A DNA stretch of 64,000 nucleotides from Olsenella porci (GCF_009695875.1 NZ_VUNC01000002.1:124001-188000); one strand, 5' to 3'; shown: positions 28,057-37,328, numbered from the stretch's first letter. Made by a program: numbers and translations. Notes: generated by a model not told the origin, from the sequence alone.

Positions 28057-28641
28057 TTAGCTCTCCGAACCCTCGCCGTCGCCCAGGTCGAGGTCGCGCA
28101 GCGCGGCGAACGGGCTTGCGTCGAGCCGCTCCTGCTCGCGCTGGGCCTCGATCTGCGCCGCATGCCCGCAGTCCTCCTTGTTGAGGTTTGCCCCGCACAC
28201 CGGGCACAGGCCCTTGCAATCGGGCTGGCACAGCACCACGAAGGGCGTCTCCATCACCAGCGTGTCGCGAATCGCCTCGCCCAAATCGACCGTGTGGTCG
28301 TCTCCCACCAGGGCAAAGTCCACGTCGTCCTCGTCGTCGTCCGCCTGCTGGTCCTCGCTGGGCGCGTGGAAGAGATAGTACTCGTCCACCTCGCCATCCA
28401 CGTCAAACTCGGCGGGATCAAGGCACCGGTCGCACGTGCCCACCACGTGGGCCTGTATCATGCCCGTGGCCAGGATCCCCTCGCCCGCATTGGTGAGCAC
28501 CAGGTCGTAGTCGATCCCGCGGGGAAGGTCAAAGTGGTGCCCGCCCAGCTCGTAGCCCGCCTGGGGCACGTTTCCCTTAACGGAAAGCGTGTCGCCGGGG
28601 TTCTCGAGCCTCTCGTCCAGAATCTGCCTTACCTCGAGCAT
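28057..28641 (-). CDS. DUF177 / YceD family protein
   Basis: 194 residues. The family is tied to 23S rRNA accumulation and usually sits directly upstream of rpmF. Typical marks are the CDRCLDP motif at about 70-76, an acidic middle, and the C-terminal CKGLCPVCGANLN with a further CGH, probably a zinc site. Start at 28641 follows the coiled-coil gene by 5 nt. Here an unrelated gene separates it from rpmF. Confidence 0.88.
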   Translation of the reverse strand: MLEVRQILDERLENPGDTLSVKGNVPQAGYELGGHHFDLPRGIDYDLVLTNAGEGILATGMIQAHVVGTCDRCLDPAEFDVDGEVDEYYLFHAPSEDQQADDDEDDVDFALVGDDHTVDLGEAIRDTLVMETPFVVLCQPDCKGLCPVCGANLNKEDCGHAAQIEAQREQERLDASPFAALRDLDLGDGEGSES

Positions 28642-28646
28642 GGCAC

Positions 28647-29144
28647 CTACCAGTTGACGTCGTTGGTCTGATTGCGCGGGCCGGAGTTCTCGTCGAGCGT
28701 CTGGCGCACGCGGGTGACGGACGTGGTGAGCGACTTGAGGTTGTCCTCCAGGTGCGCGAGCACAGTGTCGGCGTACTCCTCGGCGTTGTAGCGGGTGTCG
28801 CGCTCGTACTGGGCCGCCCGGTCGCGGATGTCGTCTGCCTGCTGCTGTGCGAGACGAACGACCTCCTGATCCCCAGCGAGGATCATAGCCTGCTGCTGAG
28901 CGTCCGCGATGATGGAGTCGGCCTGCTGCTGCGCGCGCTCAAGGGTCTCGGCCTCCTCCTTGACGATGCGACGGGCGTCCGCGAACTCCTGGGGGAACAC
29001 GCGCCGGATCTCGTCGATGATCTCGTAGACGTCGTTGGCGTCCACGATCTTCTTGCCCGCCCCTCCCGCAAAGGGCGTCTTGCCCTCGCTCACAATCTGC
29101 TCGAGCTCACCTACCAGGCTCTCGATTTCTTCACCCGGCTGCAT
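28647..29144 (-). CDS. Coiled-coil protein, ATP synthase b / DivIVA-like
   Basis: 165 residues, almost entirely helical after residue 30, with a Q/A-rich heptad-like stretch (ERAQQQADSIIADAQQQA) and charged repeats. Similar helical proteins sit at this locus between coaD and the DUF177 gene in coriobacteria and are often labelled DivIVA- or AtpF-like (recollection, not checked). No TM segment. Start ATG at 29144 has AAAGGAG upstream. Its function is unknown; a structural or cell-division role is only a guess. Confidence 0.75.
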   Translation of the reverse strand: MQPGEEIESLVGELEQIVSEGKTPFAGGAGKKIVDANDVYEIIDEIRRVFPQEFADARRIVKEEAETLERAQQQADSIIADAQQQAMILAGDQEVVRLAQQQADDIRDRAAQYERDTRYNAEEYADTVLAHLEDNLKSLTTSVTRVRQTLDENSGPRNQTNDVNW

Positions 29145-29278
29145 GCGGGGCTCCTTTCGTTCTTGCTTGCGACCTGCTGCCGCCTATAAACTATGATTCA
29201 GGCCGCATCGAACCCATGGTAGCAGATTGTATATTCCCCCCATGCCCAATGCTGCCCACCAGCGGGCGAGCGCATGAA

Positions 29279-29333
29279 GTCTCCCATTGGGGCGTGGGAG
29301 CAAGCAGGTTATGCAAACCCTTGGATGGGAGAC
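29279..29333. repeat. Inverted repeat after coaD
   Basis: Perfect 9-nt arms GTCTCCCAT (29279-29287) and ATGGGAGAC (29325-29333) around 37 nt. Lies 8 nt past the coaD stop; may end the recG-rsmD-coaD transcript, but lacks a T run. Confidence 0.4.
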
Positions 29334-29340
29334 GAGAGTC

Positions 29341-29862
29341 CTACTCGCCTTGCGCCGTCCCGTAGTGGCGCACGAGCGCCTCCTCCACGACCGGGGGGAC
29401 CAGGAAGCTCACGTCCGAGCCGAGGGAGGCGAGCTCCCTCACGATGGACGACGAGACGTAGCCGTACTCGGGGCTGGACATGACGAACACCGACTCGAGG
29501 TCGGGGGCCAGGTGGCTGTTGAGGCCCGCCTGCTGCAGCTCGTACTCAAAGTCGGTCATGGCGCGCAGGCCCTTGACCACCGCGCTTGCGCCAACTTGCG
29601 TGCAGAAGTCGACCAGCAGCCCCGTGAAGGGCTGCACATCCACGTCGCGCAGGCCCTCGGCGTTAAGAGCCGAACGGAGCATTTGCACGCGCTCGTCGAG
29701 CGTGAAGGCGGTCCCCACCCCACGCTTACCAACCGACGCCGCCACGGCAACGGTCACGCGGGGGAAGAGCCTGCGCGTGCGCTGTATCACGTCCAAGTGT
29801 CCAAAGGTGACCGGATCGAAGGTCCCCGGAACCACAACGTGCGTCTGACCGACATCACTCAT
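29341..29862 (-). CDS. coaD: Phosphopantetheine adenylyltransferase
   Basis: Transfers AMP to 4'-phosphopantetheine in coenzyme A synthesis. 173 residues. The nucleotidyltransferase motif VPGTFDPVTFGHLDVI includes the TxGH motif, and YGYVSSSIVRELA matches the family's ISSS/TxR segment. Start ATG at 29862 overlaps the rsmD stop by 8 nt; a GTG three codons earlier, nearer to GGAGG, is an alternative. Paired with rsmD as in most bacteria. Confidence 0.95.
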   Translation of the reverse strand: MSDVGQTHVVVPGTFDPVTFGHLDVIQRTRRLFPRVTVAVAASVGKRGVGTAFTLDERVQMLRSALNAEGLRDVDVQPFTGLLVDFCTQVGASAVVKGLRAMTDFEYELQQAGLNSHLAPDLESVFVMSSPEYGYVSSSIVRELASLGSDVSFLVPPVVEEALVRHYGTAQGE

Positions 29863-30466
29863 GCGAACCACCCAGCCTCCAAAGGGAGACGGCGGTGATG
29901 CCCCGTCCCCTCTCGCTCACCAGCTCGGCACCGTCGACGTCCAGGTCGGGGGCGTCGGCGGACCGCTCGTACAGGATCACCGCTCCGTCGTTCAGGAGCC
30001 CTGCCGCGCGAAGGTCCCGGACCAGCCCCGAGACCGACTCGGCGGCGACCGCATAGGGAGGGTCCAGGACCACGAGCGAGAAGGGCCCGCCGGGAACCCT
30101 CCCCCTGCGCGCGAGGGCGAGGACGTCTCCCCTTGTCGCGGTCACGCGCGGCGGCCTTGCGCCAAGTGCCTCGGAGTTGGAGCGCACGCAGCGCAGCGCA
30201 GTGGCGTCACGGTCGACGAAGGTGCATGAAAGTGCCCCGCGGGACAGGAGCTCAAAGCCGATTGCCCCGGACCCCGCAAACGCGTCGAGCACCCTCACCT
30301 CCGAGAGGTCGAGGCCAAACGCCGAGAGGACCATCGACGCCATGGACTCGCGGGTCCTGTCCATGGTGGGGCGGGTCACTTCCCTGCCCTCCGGGACCTG
30401 GATGGACCTCCCCCTCCAGGCACCCCCCACGATCTTCACGCGCGCCAACCGCCCACGTCCCTTCAT
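29855..30466 (-). CDS. rsmD: 16S rRNA (guanine966-N2)-methyltransferase
   Basis: About 203 residues. It starts with VKIVGGAWRGR and TRPTMDRTRESM, typical of RsmD. The SAM-binding motif is VLDAFAGSGAIGFELLSRGA and the catalytic motif VVLDPPYAV. It methylates G966 of 16S rRNA. The exact start is uncertain: ATG at 30466 is used, and a GTG at 30439 is possible. The gene follows recG after a 104-nt gap. Confidence 0.92.
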   Translation of the reverse strand: MKGRGRLARVKIVGGAWRGRSIQVPEGREVTRPTMDRTRESMASMVLSAFGLDLSEVRVLDAFAGSGAIGFELLSRGALSCTFVDRDATALRCVRSNSEALGARPPRVTATRGDVLALARRGRVPGGPFSLVVLDPPYAVAAESVSGLVRDLRAAGLLNDGAVILYERSADAPDLDVDGAELVSERGRGITAVSLWRLGGSHE

Positions 30467-30570
30467 GTGCCCCAACGCTGGCACGGGACCGTCCCGCGCC
30501 AAACCCGGTAGATGCTACCGTTCTCCGGCCGCCATTTCCACCCATTAGGCCAGGCAGCTACGACGGGTGA

Positions 30571-32772
30571 CTATGCCCTCTCGACCTCCTCGAAGTAGCC
30601 GCCAAAGCGGTCCTGCGCCTCTATGCCCAGGGCGAGGTCGCCGGGCGCCGAAAGCTCCGGGTCGGCGTCGGCGACGCGACGGGCGTCCTCGTGCGCAGCC
30701 TGGGCGAGGTCACCGTCCACCGCGAGGTCGCTCACGCGCAGAGAAACGCCACCGTGCTGCCGGTAGCCCAGAACCTCACCCTCGTGCCTGAGCTTGAGGT
30801 CCAGCTCCGCGAGCTCAAGCCCATCTGAGGTGGACTCCAGCGCGGAGAGGCGCTTCCTCGCCGTGCTGCCTCGCTTTGCCGCGCACTCCAGGAAGACGGT
30901 GCCGGCGCAGTCGCCGCGTCCCACGCGCCCCCTCAGCTGGTGCAGCGTCGCCAGGCCAAACCGGTCCGAGTCCAGCACGAGCATCACGGTGGCGTTGGGT
31001 ACGTCCACGCCGACCTCGATCACAGTGGTAGAAACCAGGACGTCGATGGCTCCCGACCTGAAGTCGTCCATCACCCGGTCCTTGTCCGCGGCAGAGAGGC
31101 GCCCCGTCACGAGGCCGACCGAGAGGCCCTTGAGGGGACCGCGGGCAAGACGCGCCTGTGTGGTGCTGGCGGAGTGGACGGTCTTGGCGGACGAGCGCAC
31201 CCCCTCGGGGACGTCGTCCAGCTCGGAGCCGTCATCCGCGTCGTCCACGAGGGGACACACCACATAGGCCTGGTGCCCCTGCTCGTGCGCCTCTAGGATG
31301 GCGCCGTAGGCGAGGTCCAGGCGCTCCGGCGGGATGACCTTGGTGGTCACGCCCGCACCTAAGTTGGGCCTCTGGCTGATGCGGGAGCAGCTGACGTCGC
31401 CATATATGGTGAGCGCCAGCGATCGCGGGATGGGCGTCGCCGTCATCGCAAGCAGGTCGGCTCCCGGCCCCTTCCTCCTGAGCGCGGCCCGCTGGTCCAC
31501 GCCAAAGCGATGCTGCTCGTCTATCACGACGAGGCCGAGACGGGCGAAGGCGACGTCGTCGGAGAGGAGCGCGGTGGTGCCAAAGGTGACCGAGACCTCG
31601 CCCGAGGCGACGCCCGCGACGGCCCGCCTCCTCTCCTCCGTCGGGGTCGCCCCGGTGATGAGCTGCCAGCTCACGCCCGCGGCGTCGAGGAGCGGGCCGA
31701 GCTTCTGCGCGTACTGGGCCGCCAGGACCGACGTCGGCGCCATCATGGCCGACTGCGCGCCGCCGTCCGCAGCAGCGGCGATCGCCGCCCCCGCGACCAC
31801 TGTCTTACCCGTGCCCACGTCTCCCAAGAGGAGCCGGTTCATCACGTGCGGGGCCGCCATGTCGCGCAGGATGTCGCTCAGGGCGGCCTCCTGCTCCCTC
31901 GTGAGGGAGAAGGGCAGCGAACCCCTGAAGGCGGCGAGCCTAGGGCCGTCCACCACGTGCGAGAAGGGCGTGATGCCCCCCAACTCCAGGTGCTGCCGCG
32001 ATAGGAGCGTGATCTGCAGGCACAGCAGCTCGTCATAGGCGAGGCGGCGGCGCGCCTCCTCCGCGGTTGCCAGGCTCGACGGGAAGTGGACCTCGCGTAG
32101 CGCACGGGAGAGCGACATCAGGCCATGCCCGGCAACAAGCTCCGGCGGGAGGAAGTCGCACACGTCACCGGCGTCCGCCAGGGCGCACGAGACGATGCGA
32201 CGCATCCACGAGGCGGAGATGCCCTCCCCCACCGGGTGCACGGGTAATATCCTTGCCCGGGAGGACCGTCCCTCTCCCTCCCCGGACGAGTCTCCGCCTT
32301 CCCCGGAGCCCTCCAGGACCTCCAGGAACGGGGCCTTCATCTGCTTGAAGCCGTAGGCGAACTCCACACGCCCCGAGAGCGCAACGCTCGTTCCGACCTT
32401 GAGGCGGTCGGCAATCCAGGGCTGGCGGAAGAACGTGGCCTGCATGACGCCCGTCTGGTCGAGGACGTAGGCCTCGACGATCTGGAGGTTGGGCCGGGGT
32501 CGCTTGGACTTGACCCTGTCGACCGTCCCCACGACCGTGACCTCCTGCCCCACGTCGGCATGCGAGATGGGCGCGACGCACGAGAAGTCGAGGTAGCGAT
32601 GGGGCACGTGGAGGAGGAGGTCGCGGACCCGCCTAATCCCCAGCCTCTCGAGCGCCTCCCGACGTTGGCCCGAGACGTACCTAAGGTGCGAAACGTCGTC
32701 GGCGAGCGCACTGGTCCTTCCCAGGCGCTCGCCGACCTCTGCGATTGTTGGGACGCGTCCGCCCTGAGCCAA
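30571..32772 (-). CDS. recG: ATP-dependent DNA helicase RecG
   Basis: Remodels stalled forks and branched DNA. 733 residues: a wedge/OB domain (about 60-170), Walker A LLGDVGTGKT, the DEQH box (VVIDEQHRFGVDQR), TATPIPRSLALTIYGD, and the C-terminal helicase motifs TTVIEVGVDVPNA and QLRGRVGRG. Start is probably the TTG at 32772, 3 nt after the fakA stop, with a weak ribosome binding site, so coupling is likely. Confidence 0.95.
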   Translation of the reverse strand: MAQGGRVPTIAEVGERLGRTSALADDVSHLRYVSGQRREALERLGIRRVRDLLLHVPHRYLDFSCVAPISHADVGQEVTVVGTVDRVKSKRPRPNLQIVEAYVLDQTGVMQATFFRQPWIADRLKVGTSVALSGRVEFAYGFKQMKAPFLEVLEGSGEGGDSSGEGEGRSSRARILPVHPVGEGISASWMRRIVSCALADAGDVCDFLPPELVAGHGLMSLSRALREVHFPSSLATAEEARRRLAYDELLCLQITLLSRQHLELGGITPFSHVVDGPRLAAFRGSLPFSLTREQEAALSDILRDMAAPHVMNRLLLGDVGTGKTVVAGAAIAAAADGGAQSAMMAPTSVLAAQYAQKLGPLLDAAGVSWQLITGATPTEERRRAVAGVASGEVSVTFGTTALLSDDVAFARLGLVVIDEQHRFGVDQRAALRRKGPGADLLAMTATPIPRSLALTIYGDVSCSRISQRPNLGAGVTTKVIPPERLDLAYGAILEAHEQGHQAYVVCPLVDDADDGSELDDVPEGVRSSAKTVHSASTTQARLARGPLKGLSVGLVTGRLSAADKDRVMDDFRSGAIDVLVSTTVIEVGVDVPNATVMLVLDSDRFGLATLHQLRGRVGRGDCAGTVFLECAAKRGSTARKRLSALESTSDGLELAELDLKLRHEGEVLGYRQHGGVSLRVSDLAVDGDLAQAAHEDARRVADADPELSAPGDLALGIEAQDRFGGYFEEVERA

Positions 32773-32775
32773 GGT

Positions 32776-34452
32776 CTACTCGATCGAGAAGACCACGGGA
32801 TACAGGGGCTGCTCGCCGCGGTGGGAGTCGATCTCGAGGTCGGGCTGGGCGGCCTCGATGGCGTCGAGCAGGTGCTTGAACGCGTCGTCGTCCAGGTCGC
32901 TGCCGGCGAGGATGGTGAGGGTGTCCCCCTCCTCCTCGTCCTGCATGCGGTTGATGACCTTGAGCGTCACATCCTCCACGTCGGACCCCACGACCTCGAT
33001 GGAGCCGTCCTGGATGCCCATCACGTCGCCCGCGTGGATGGGGGTGCCGTCTGCCGCGGCGGAGTCACGGACTGCCGTGGTGACCTCGCCGTCGCGCACC
33101 TGCGAGATGGCGTCGGTCATCTCGTCCACGTTGGACTGGAGGTCGCCCTCCACGTCCGCCACGAACATGGCGGCGAACGCCTGGGGAACCGTCTTGGTGG
33201 GGACCACGGCGACCTTGCTCGCGGTGCACGCACCGGCAGCTGCCTCGGCGGCCATGCGGATGTTGCCGTTGTCGGGAAGGACGATGACCTGGTCGGCGTT
33301 GCACTCCTCGATGGCGGCGAGGATGTCTGCAGTCGAGGGGTTCATGGTCTGCCCACCGGACACCACGACGTCCACGCCGAGCGACTTGAGGATGTCCGCC
33401 TCGCCGGAGCCCGCCGCGACGGCCACGAAGCCGAGCGCCTTGCGCGGCGCCTTGGCAGCTGCTGCGGCCTCCGCCTTGTCCTGACGGATGCCCTCGGTGC
33501 GCTCGTGGGCCTCCAGGTCCATGTTGTGCACGAAAACGTTGAAGATCTGCCCGCGGTGCAGCATGTGGCGCAACACCCGGTCGGGGCGGTTGGTGTGCAC
33601 GTGGATCTTGTAGTCGGGGTTGGAGCCCACCAGAAGTTCGCAGTCTCCCATAGAGGCGAGGTAGCGGAGGTTGGCCTCCTCGTCGAAGTCAGGGCTGTCG
33701 GCACGGAACAGGAACTCCGTGCAGTAGCGGTACTGGGAGCCCTCCCAGTCGTCGTTGATCTCGATGTCAACCACGTTGGCGACGTCCGCCTTGGCGTCAG
33801 AAGAGTCAACGGTGGTCTTGAAGTCGGACACCTCGCCTGCCTTGCCCTCGTAGGCGTTGACAAAGCCCTCAATGAACGTGGCGAGGCCGAAGGCGCCGGA
33901 GTCGACGACGCCGTTCTCCTTGAGAACGGGGAGCAGGTCGGGGGTACGGGCGACGGACTCGTAGGCCTCGACCACGATGGCATCGAGCGTCTCCACCGGG
34001 TTGGCCTTAGCCTTCTCCATCTGGTCGGCCTTTGCCGAGACGTCCTTGAGGACGGTGAGGATGGTCCCCTCGACCGGCTTGCGGACCGCCTTGAAGGCGA
34101 CCTTGACCCCGTTGCGCAGTGCCGCCGCGATGTCCGACGTGGTCGCCTCGGGCCCGCGCACGCCCGCAAGCCCCTCCGCGACGCCGCGCAGAATCTGGCT
34201 GGTGATGACGCCCGAGTTGCCGCGGGCGCCCATGAGAGAGCCGTGGGTAATCGCCTTGGCGATGTCCTCCATCGAGGCGTCCTTGGGGAGGGCCTCGACC
34301 TCCTTCACGACGGTCCCCAGCGTGAGCGACATGTTGGTGCCGGTGTCGCCGTCGGGAACCGGGAAGACGTTGAGCTTGTTGATCTCGTCAGCCTTGTCGG
34401 CCACCACCTTGGCGGCAACGGGGAAACAGGTTCTAACGGTCTCTGCAATCAT
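32776..34452 (-). CDS. fakA: Fatty acid kinase subunit A (DAK/YloV family)
   Basis: 558 residues. The N-terminal DAK2-type nucleotide domain has FPVPDGDTGTNM (about 30-41) and HGSLMGARGNSGVI. The middle and C-terminal domains match the FakA/YloV layout (VSGGQTMNPSTADI, VIVLPDNGNI). FakA phosphorylates fatty acids held by a FakB protein; no fakB lies in this window. Start ATG at 34452 lies 44 nt after the asp23 stop. Its partner PlsX is further down the same block. Confidence 0.9.
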   Translation of the reverse strand: MIAETVRTCFPVAAKVVADKADEINKLNVFPVPDGDTGTNMSLTLGTVVKEVEALPKDASMEDIAKAITHGSLMGARGNSGVITSQILRGVAEGLAGVRGPEATTSDIAAALRNGVKVAFKAVRKPVEGTILTVLKDVSAKADQMEKAKANPVETLDAIVVEAYESVARTPDLLPVLKENGVVDSGAFGLATFIEGFVNAYEGKAGEVSDFKTTVDSSDAKADVANVVDIEINDDWEGSQYRYCTEFLFRADSPDFDEEANLRYLASMGDCELLVGSNPDYKIHVHTNRPDRVLRHMLHRGQIFNVFVHNMDLEAHERTEGIRQDKAEAAAAAKAPRKALGFVAVAAGSGEADILKSLGVDVVVSGGQTMNPSTADILAAIEECNADQVIVLPDNGNIRMAAEAAAGACTASKVAVVPTKTVPQAFAAMFVADVEGDLQSNVDEMTDAISQVRDGEVTTAVRDSAAADGTPIHAGDVMGIQDGSIEVVGSDVEDVTLKVINRMQDEEEGDTLTILAGSDLDDDAFKHLLDAIEAAQPDLEIDSHRGEQPLYPVVFSIE

Positions 34453-34496
34453 GGCTTGGTAAACCTCGGTTCTTCTCTATGACGGGAGCGAAGCGC

Positions 34497-34841
34497 CTAG
34501 CGGGTGCGCATTCCCTCGATATGTACACGCACCTCGACGCCATCAAGCTCTGCGATCTGCTTGAGAATGAACTTGACCGAGCTCTGGAGGTTGCCCGAGA
34601 CGGATGCCATGTTGACGCCCTGCTCCACGATCACGTGGAGGTCGACCACGACCTTGCCCTCCTCGGTCCCCACGTCGATGCCCTTGCGAAGCCGGTTGGC
34701 AGGAAGCAGGCGGGCGACGCCCTCCTGCTGATCGATGTCGGCCATGCCGACGACGCCGTAGCACTCGAGGGCGGCATAGCCCGCAAGGTCGGCGATGCAG
34801 TCGTTGGATACCTTGAGGGTCCCCGGAACGACCTTTGCCAT
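34497..34841 (-). CDS. Asp23/Gls24 family alkaline-shock-like protein
   Basis: 114 residues. The sequence MAKVVPGTLKVSNDCIADLAGYAALECYGV..GMADIDQQEGVARLL with a C-terminal VNMASVSGNLQSSVKFILKQ is the Asp23 pattern. These proteins are envelope-associated or of unknown role and typically precede fakA, as here. Start ATG at 34841 has AGAGGAGA 6 nt upstream. Confidence 0.9.
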   Translation of the reverse strand: MAKVVPGTLKVSNDCIADLAGYAALECYGVVGMADIDQQEGVARLLPANRLRKGIDVGTEEGKVVVDLHVIVEQGVNMASVSGNLQSSVKFILKQIAELDGVEVRVHIEGMRTR

Positions 34842-35165
34842 AGTGTCTCCTCTCGCCTGGCCAAACCACGGCCGCAGCATGTTTCTTTCGCAAGTATAAC
34901 GCAGCGTAGGACAGAGACGACTTCCCGCATCTGCAGCTATGTGGTGCTTCTCGCCCACAGACGCGTGATTCTGTTCCAATTTGGACGGATCCGCAATGGA
35001 GAACTGGTGTCTGCGCATACGGGACTCCCACGCGTGTCCAAAAGCCATTCTCCCTCTGCTAAAATCCGTCCCCGGTGACACGAGGTGGACTCCCTCGAAT
35101 GCTCTGCCACCAGAAGCCCTGACCAGCCGCGCACACAACTGACACATTCATTGTGTCCGTCGCGT
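34842..35165. other. Divergent gap between asp23 and rpmB
   Basis: Holds a minus-strand -10 TATACT (34893-34898) for asp23-fakA-recG, without a clear -35, and the rpmB promoter at its right end. A plus-strand TAAAAT lies near 35058 but no gene or known RNA was recognised behind it. Confidence 0.4.
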
Positions 35166-35193
35166 TTGCAGCATGGGAAGGCTGTGCTATATT
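35166..35193 (+). promoter_or_regulatory. Promoter of rpmB
   Basis: -35 TTGCAG (35166-35171), 16-nt spacer, -10 TATATT (35188-35193), about 57 nt before the rpmB start. Confidence 0.6.
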
Positions 35194-35249
35194 TGGACAG
35201 CTTTTGGTCGTATGTGACGCAGCAGCGTCACCCTATGGAGGTCGTGAAC

Positions 35250-35450
35250 ATGTCGAAGGTCTGTGATTTCTGCGGTAAGCACGCTGTTGCTGGTCGCTCC
35301 ATTAGCCACTCCCACCGCACCGTCGCCCGCAAGTTTAAGCCCAACATCCAGCGCGTCACCGTCTACGTCGACGGCCGCGCCGTTAAGAAGAACGTCTGCA
35401 CCCGTTGCCTCAAGAAGGGCAACATCGCGCGTTCGCCTTACCAGGCGTAG
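35250..35450 (+). CDS. rpmB: 50S ribosomal protein L28, zinc-binding form
   Basis: 66 residues: MSKVCDFCGKHAVAGRSISH, KFKPNIQRV and a second pair CTRC near the end. Two CxxC pairs make this a C+ (zinc) L28. Start ATG at 35250 has GGAGG 8 nt upstream. Monocistronic, with its own promoter and terminator. Confidence 0.97.
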   Translation: MSKVCDFCGKHAVAGRSISHSHRTVARKFKPNIQRVTVYVDGRAVKKNVCTRCLKKGNIARSPYQA

Positions 35451-35492
35451 CGGCAACTGCCGGCATAGGTCGGCTCACATATGCGATTCTGC

Positions 35493-35519
35493 GGGGAGGC
35501 CTTAGGGTCTCCCCTTTTT
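35493..35519 (+). terminator. Terminator of rpmB
   Basis: GGGGAG, 10-nt loop, CTCCCC, then TTTTT. Lies 43 nt past the rpmB stop. Confidence 0.8.
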
Positions 35520-35565
35520 CGTGCGCAGGGGAGACGGGAGCACGTCCCGCCCCCCAGATCACTCG

Positions 35566-36909
35566 TCACGACAGCAGGTACGCCGCCACCGCGCCAGAGT
35601 CACAGGTCACCGTGGCGTCCGCGTCCACCACCACGTTGGATACTGGCTGGTCCCCCAGAAGTGGGATCCCCTTGTGATCGAGCTCCCACTTGAGCCCACG
35701 CTCGGACAGCGTTGTGCCAGGCGCCACGGCGATGGCCGAGAAGGTCCTGCCCACGCCCCTCTCGCCCAGCCTCCAGGATGCCTGGCCGTCGGGAGAGAGA
35801 ATCTGGCACTCGAAGGAGTCCTCCACGATGCGGGGACAGGCGTCCGCCGCACTGACGAGGACCCCCAGCGCCGCGAGCGCGTGGTCGGGCCGCCCGCCCG
35901 TGGCGCACGTGACGGTGAGGCGAAGCGCGGCCCCCCTCCTCGCAGCCTCGTGACGGGCACACGACACGGCGATGGACAGGTCGGTGCAGTACTTCTCCGA
36001 GGGATACTCGATCTCGTTCCCGGTGCCGGAGCGCGCCCAGGCGAGCGCCTCGGGATCCACTGAGTCGGCGTCGCCGCACAGGAGGTCCGGCCTCACGCCC
36101 GCATCGAGCAGGGCACGCGCACCACGGTCCACCGCCACGACGAAGTCCGCCTGGTCGCTCAGCTCCTGCACAAGGGCCGTCGAGCTGGGCTCGGGGGACC
36201 CGTCCACCAGCAGCGCGCGCATGATGCCGTCCGTCCTTGTTGGCGCAGGCTCAAAGTCGCGGATGATGGGGAGGGAGACGTCCACGTAGCCATGGCTGAA
36301 GATGTCGGCCTGCTGGCGGCAGAACGCCTCGTCCCTGCCATCGTGATCGTTGAAGATGCATACGGTCCTCAGCCCCACGCGACGTGCGGTGCGTAGGCCG
36401 AAGGGGGCGTCTTCGAAGAGCCAGGTGGTCTGGACGTTGGTCCCCAGCCTCCTCAGGGCCTCGAGGTAGACGTCGGGGTAATCCTTGCTGCGCCCCACGT
36501 CCCCCGCGCAGATGACGTCGTCAAAACAGTCCTCGATGCCGTGTGCGGCGAGGGCCACGCGCACCTCGGGGACCGTGGTGGACGAGGCGACGATCATCCG
36601 CACCCCGGCATCGCGCAGACTGCGCAGGAACTCGCCGCAGCCGGGAATGAGGGGCACCGTGGTCCTATACGCCTCGCGCACGCGCCGCTTGACCTCGGCG
36701 AGGATCTGCTCGCCCGGCAGGGGGACGCCGTACTGCGAGTGGAAGGCCTCGCACATCTCGCCCAGGGAGAGGGGCTCGGTGACCTCGTAGACGTGCTCCA
36801 CGTTGGGCACGCCGTAGTCGCGAAGCAGCTCCACGACGACGTTATGCCACATGGGCATGGAGTCGACGAGCGTCCCGTCGCAGTCGAAGATCGCCCCGGT
36901 GATTCCCAT
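35566..36909 (-). CDS. HAD hydrolase fused to thiamine pyrophosphokinase
   Basis: One 447-residue frame with two enzymes. Residues 1-220: HAD phosphatase of the beta-phosphoglucomutase type (FDCDGTLVDS at 8-17 with Asp9/Asp11, VASSTT, and GDVGRSKDYPDVYLEALRRLG, then FEDAPFGLRTA). Residues 230-447: thiamine pyrophosphokinase with DLLCGDADS (about 275-283), KYCTDLS and TGGRPDHALAAL. TPK makes thiamine diphosphate from thiamine. Start ATG at 36909 follows GGGGGAGG. An internal ATG at residue 230 could also start TPK alone, but no stop separates the parts. The HAD part might supply thiamine by dephosphorylating thiamine phosphate (inference). Confidence 0.88.
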   Translation of the reverse strand: MGITGAIFDCDGTLVDSMPMWHNVVVELLRDYGVPNVEHVYEVTEPLSLGEMCEAFHSQYGVPLPGEQILAEVKRRVREAYRTTVPLIPGCGEFLRSLRDAGVRMIVASSTTVPEVRVALAAHGIEDCFDDVICAGDVGRSKDYPDVYLEALRRLGTNVQTTWLFEDAPFGLRTARRVGLRTVCIFNDHDGRDEAFCRQQADIFSHGYVDVSLPIIRDFEPAPTRTDGIMRALLVDGSPEPSSTALVQELSDQADFVVAVDRGARALLDAGVRPDLLCGDADSVDPEALAWARSGTGNEIEYPSEKYCTDLSIAVSCARHEAARRGAALRLTVTCATGGRPDHALAALGVLVSAADACPRIVEDSFECQILSPDGQASWRLGERGVGRTFSAIAVAPGTTLSERGLKWELDHKGIPLLGDQPVSNVVVDADATVTCDSGAVAAYLLS

Positions 36910-37079
36910 GCTTCCTCCCCCTGGCCGCAGCGGCCCTGGATACCAATATTCAGCGTGCAAAATTCATGGTAGCAGCACGCGTGGCGAAAACCTCGCCATG
37001 CGCCGCACACCTCTTGGGTACAGTAAATAACGTGGCCGCGAGGCCACTTGTTATGTGCGACCTTATCTTGGAGGATCCA

Positions 37080-37265
37080 ATGGCTCGTTATGACTACAAG
37101 TGCACCTCATGCGGTACCCAGTTCGAGGTGGAGCACCCCATGAGCGCCCATCCCAGGGTAACCTGCCCCAAGTGTGGTAGCGAGGCACAGCGTGTCTTCG
37201 AGACCTCGGGGATCGTGTTCCAGGGCTCTGGCTTCTATAACACGGACCAGAAGGGCAAGAAGTAA
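37080..37265 (+). CDS. FmdB-type zinc ribbon protein
   Basis: 61 residues: MARYDYKCTSCGTQFEVEHP, then CPKCGSEAQRVFETSGIVFQGSGFY. Two CxxC pairs form a zinc ribbon; the ending is typical of the FmdB regulatory protein family, whose role is poorly known. Start ATG at 37080 follows GGAGG. Single gene with a strong terminator. Confidence 0.93.
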   Translation: MARYDYKCTSCGTQFEVEHPMSAHPRVTCPKCGSEAQRVFETSGIVFQGSGFYNTDQKGKK

Positions 37266-37292
37266 CCCCTTTTGGAGCAGTAGGTAAGAGAT

Positions 37293-37328
37293 GGACCGCG
37301 GCGTCAGGTGGCGTCACGGTCCTTTTTT
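37293..37328 (+). terminator. Terminator of the FmdB-like gene
   Basis: GGACCG..GACGCC-type stem (37293-37322) ending CGGTCC followed by TTTTTT. Confidence 0.85.

Noticed and set aside
34904-35080. Small RNA or gene upstream of rpmB
   Set aside because: A plus-strand TAAAAT is visible, but no matching -35, terminator or ORF supports a transcript.
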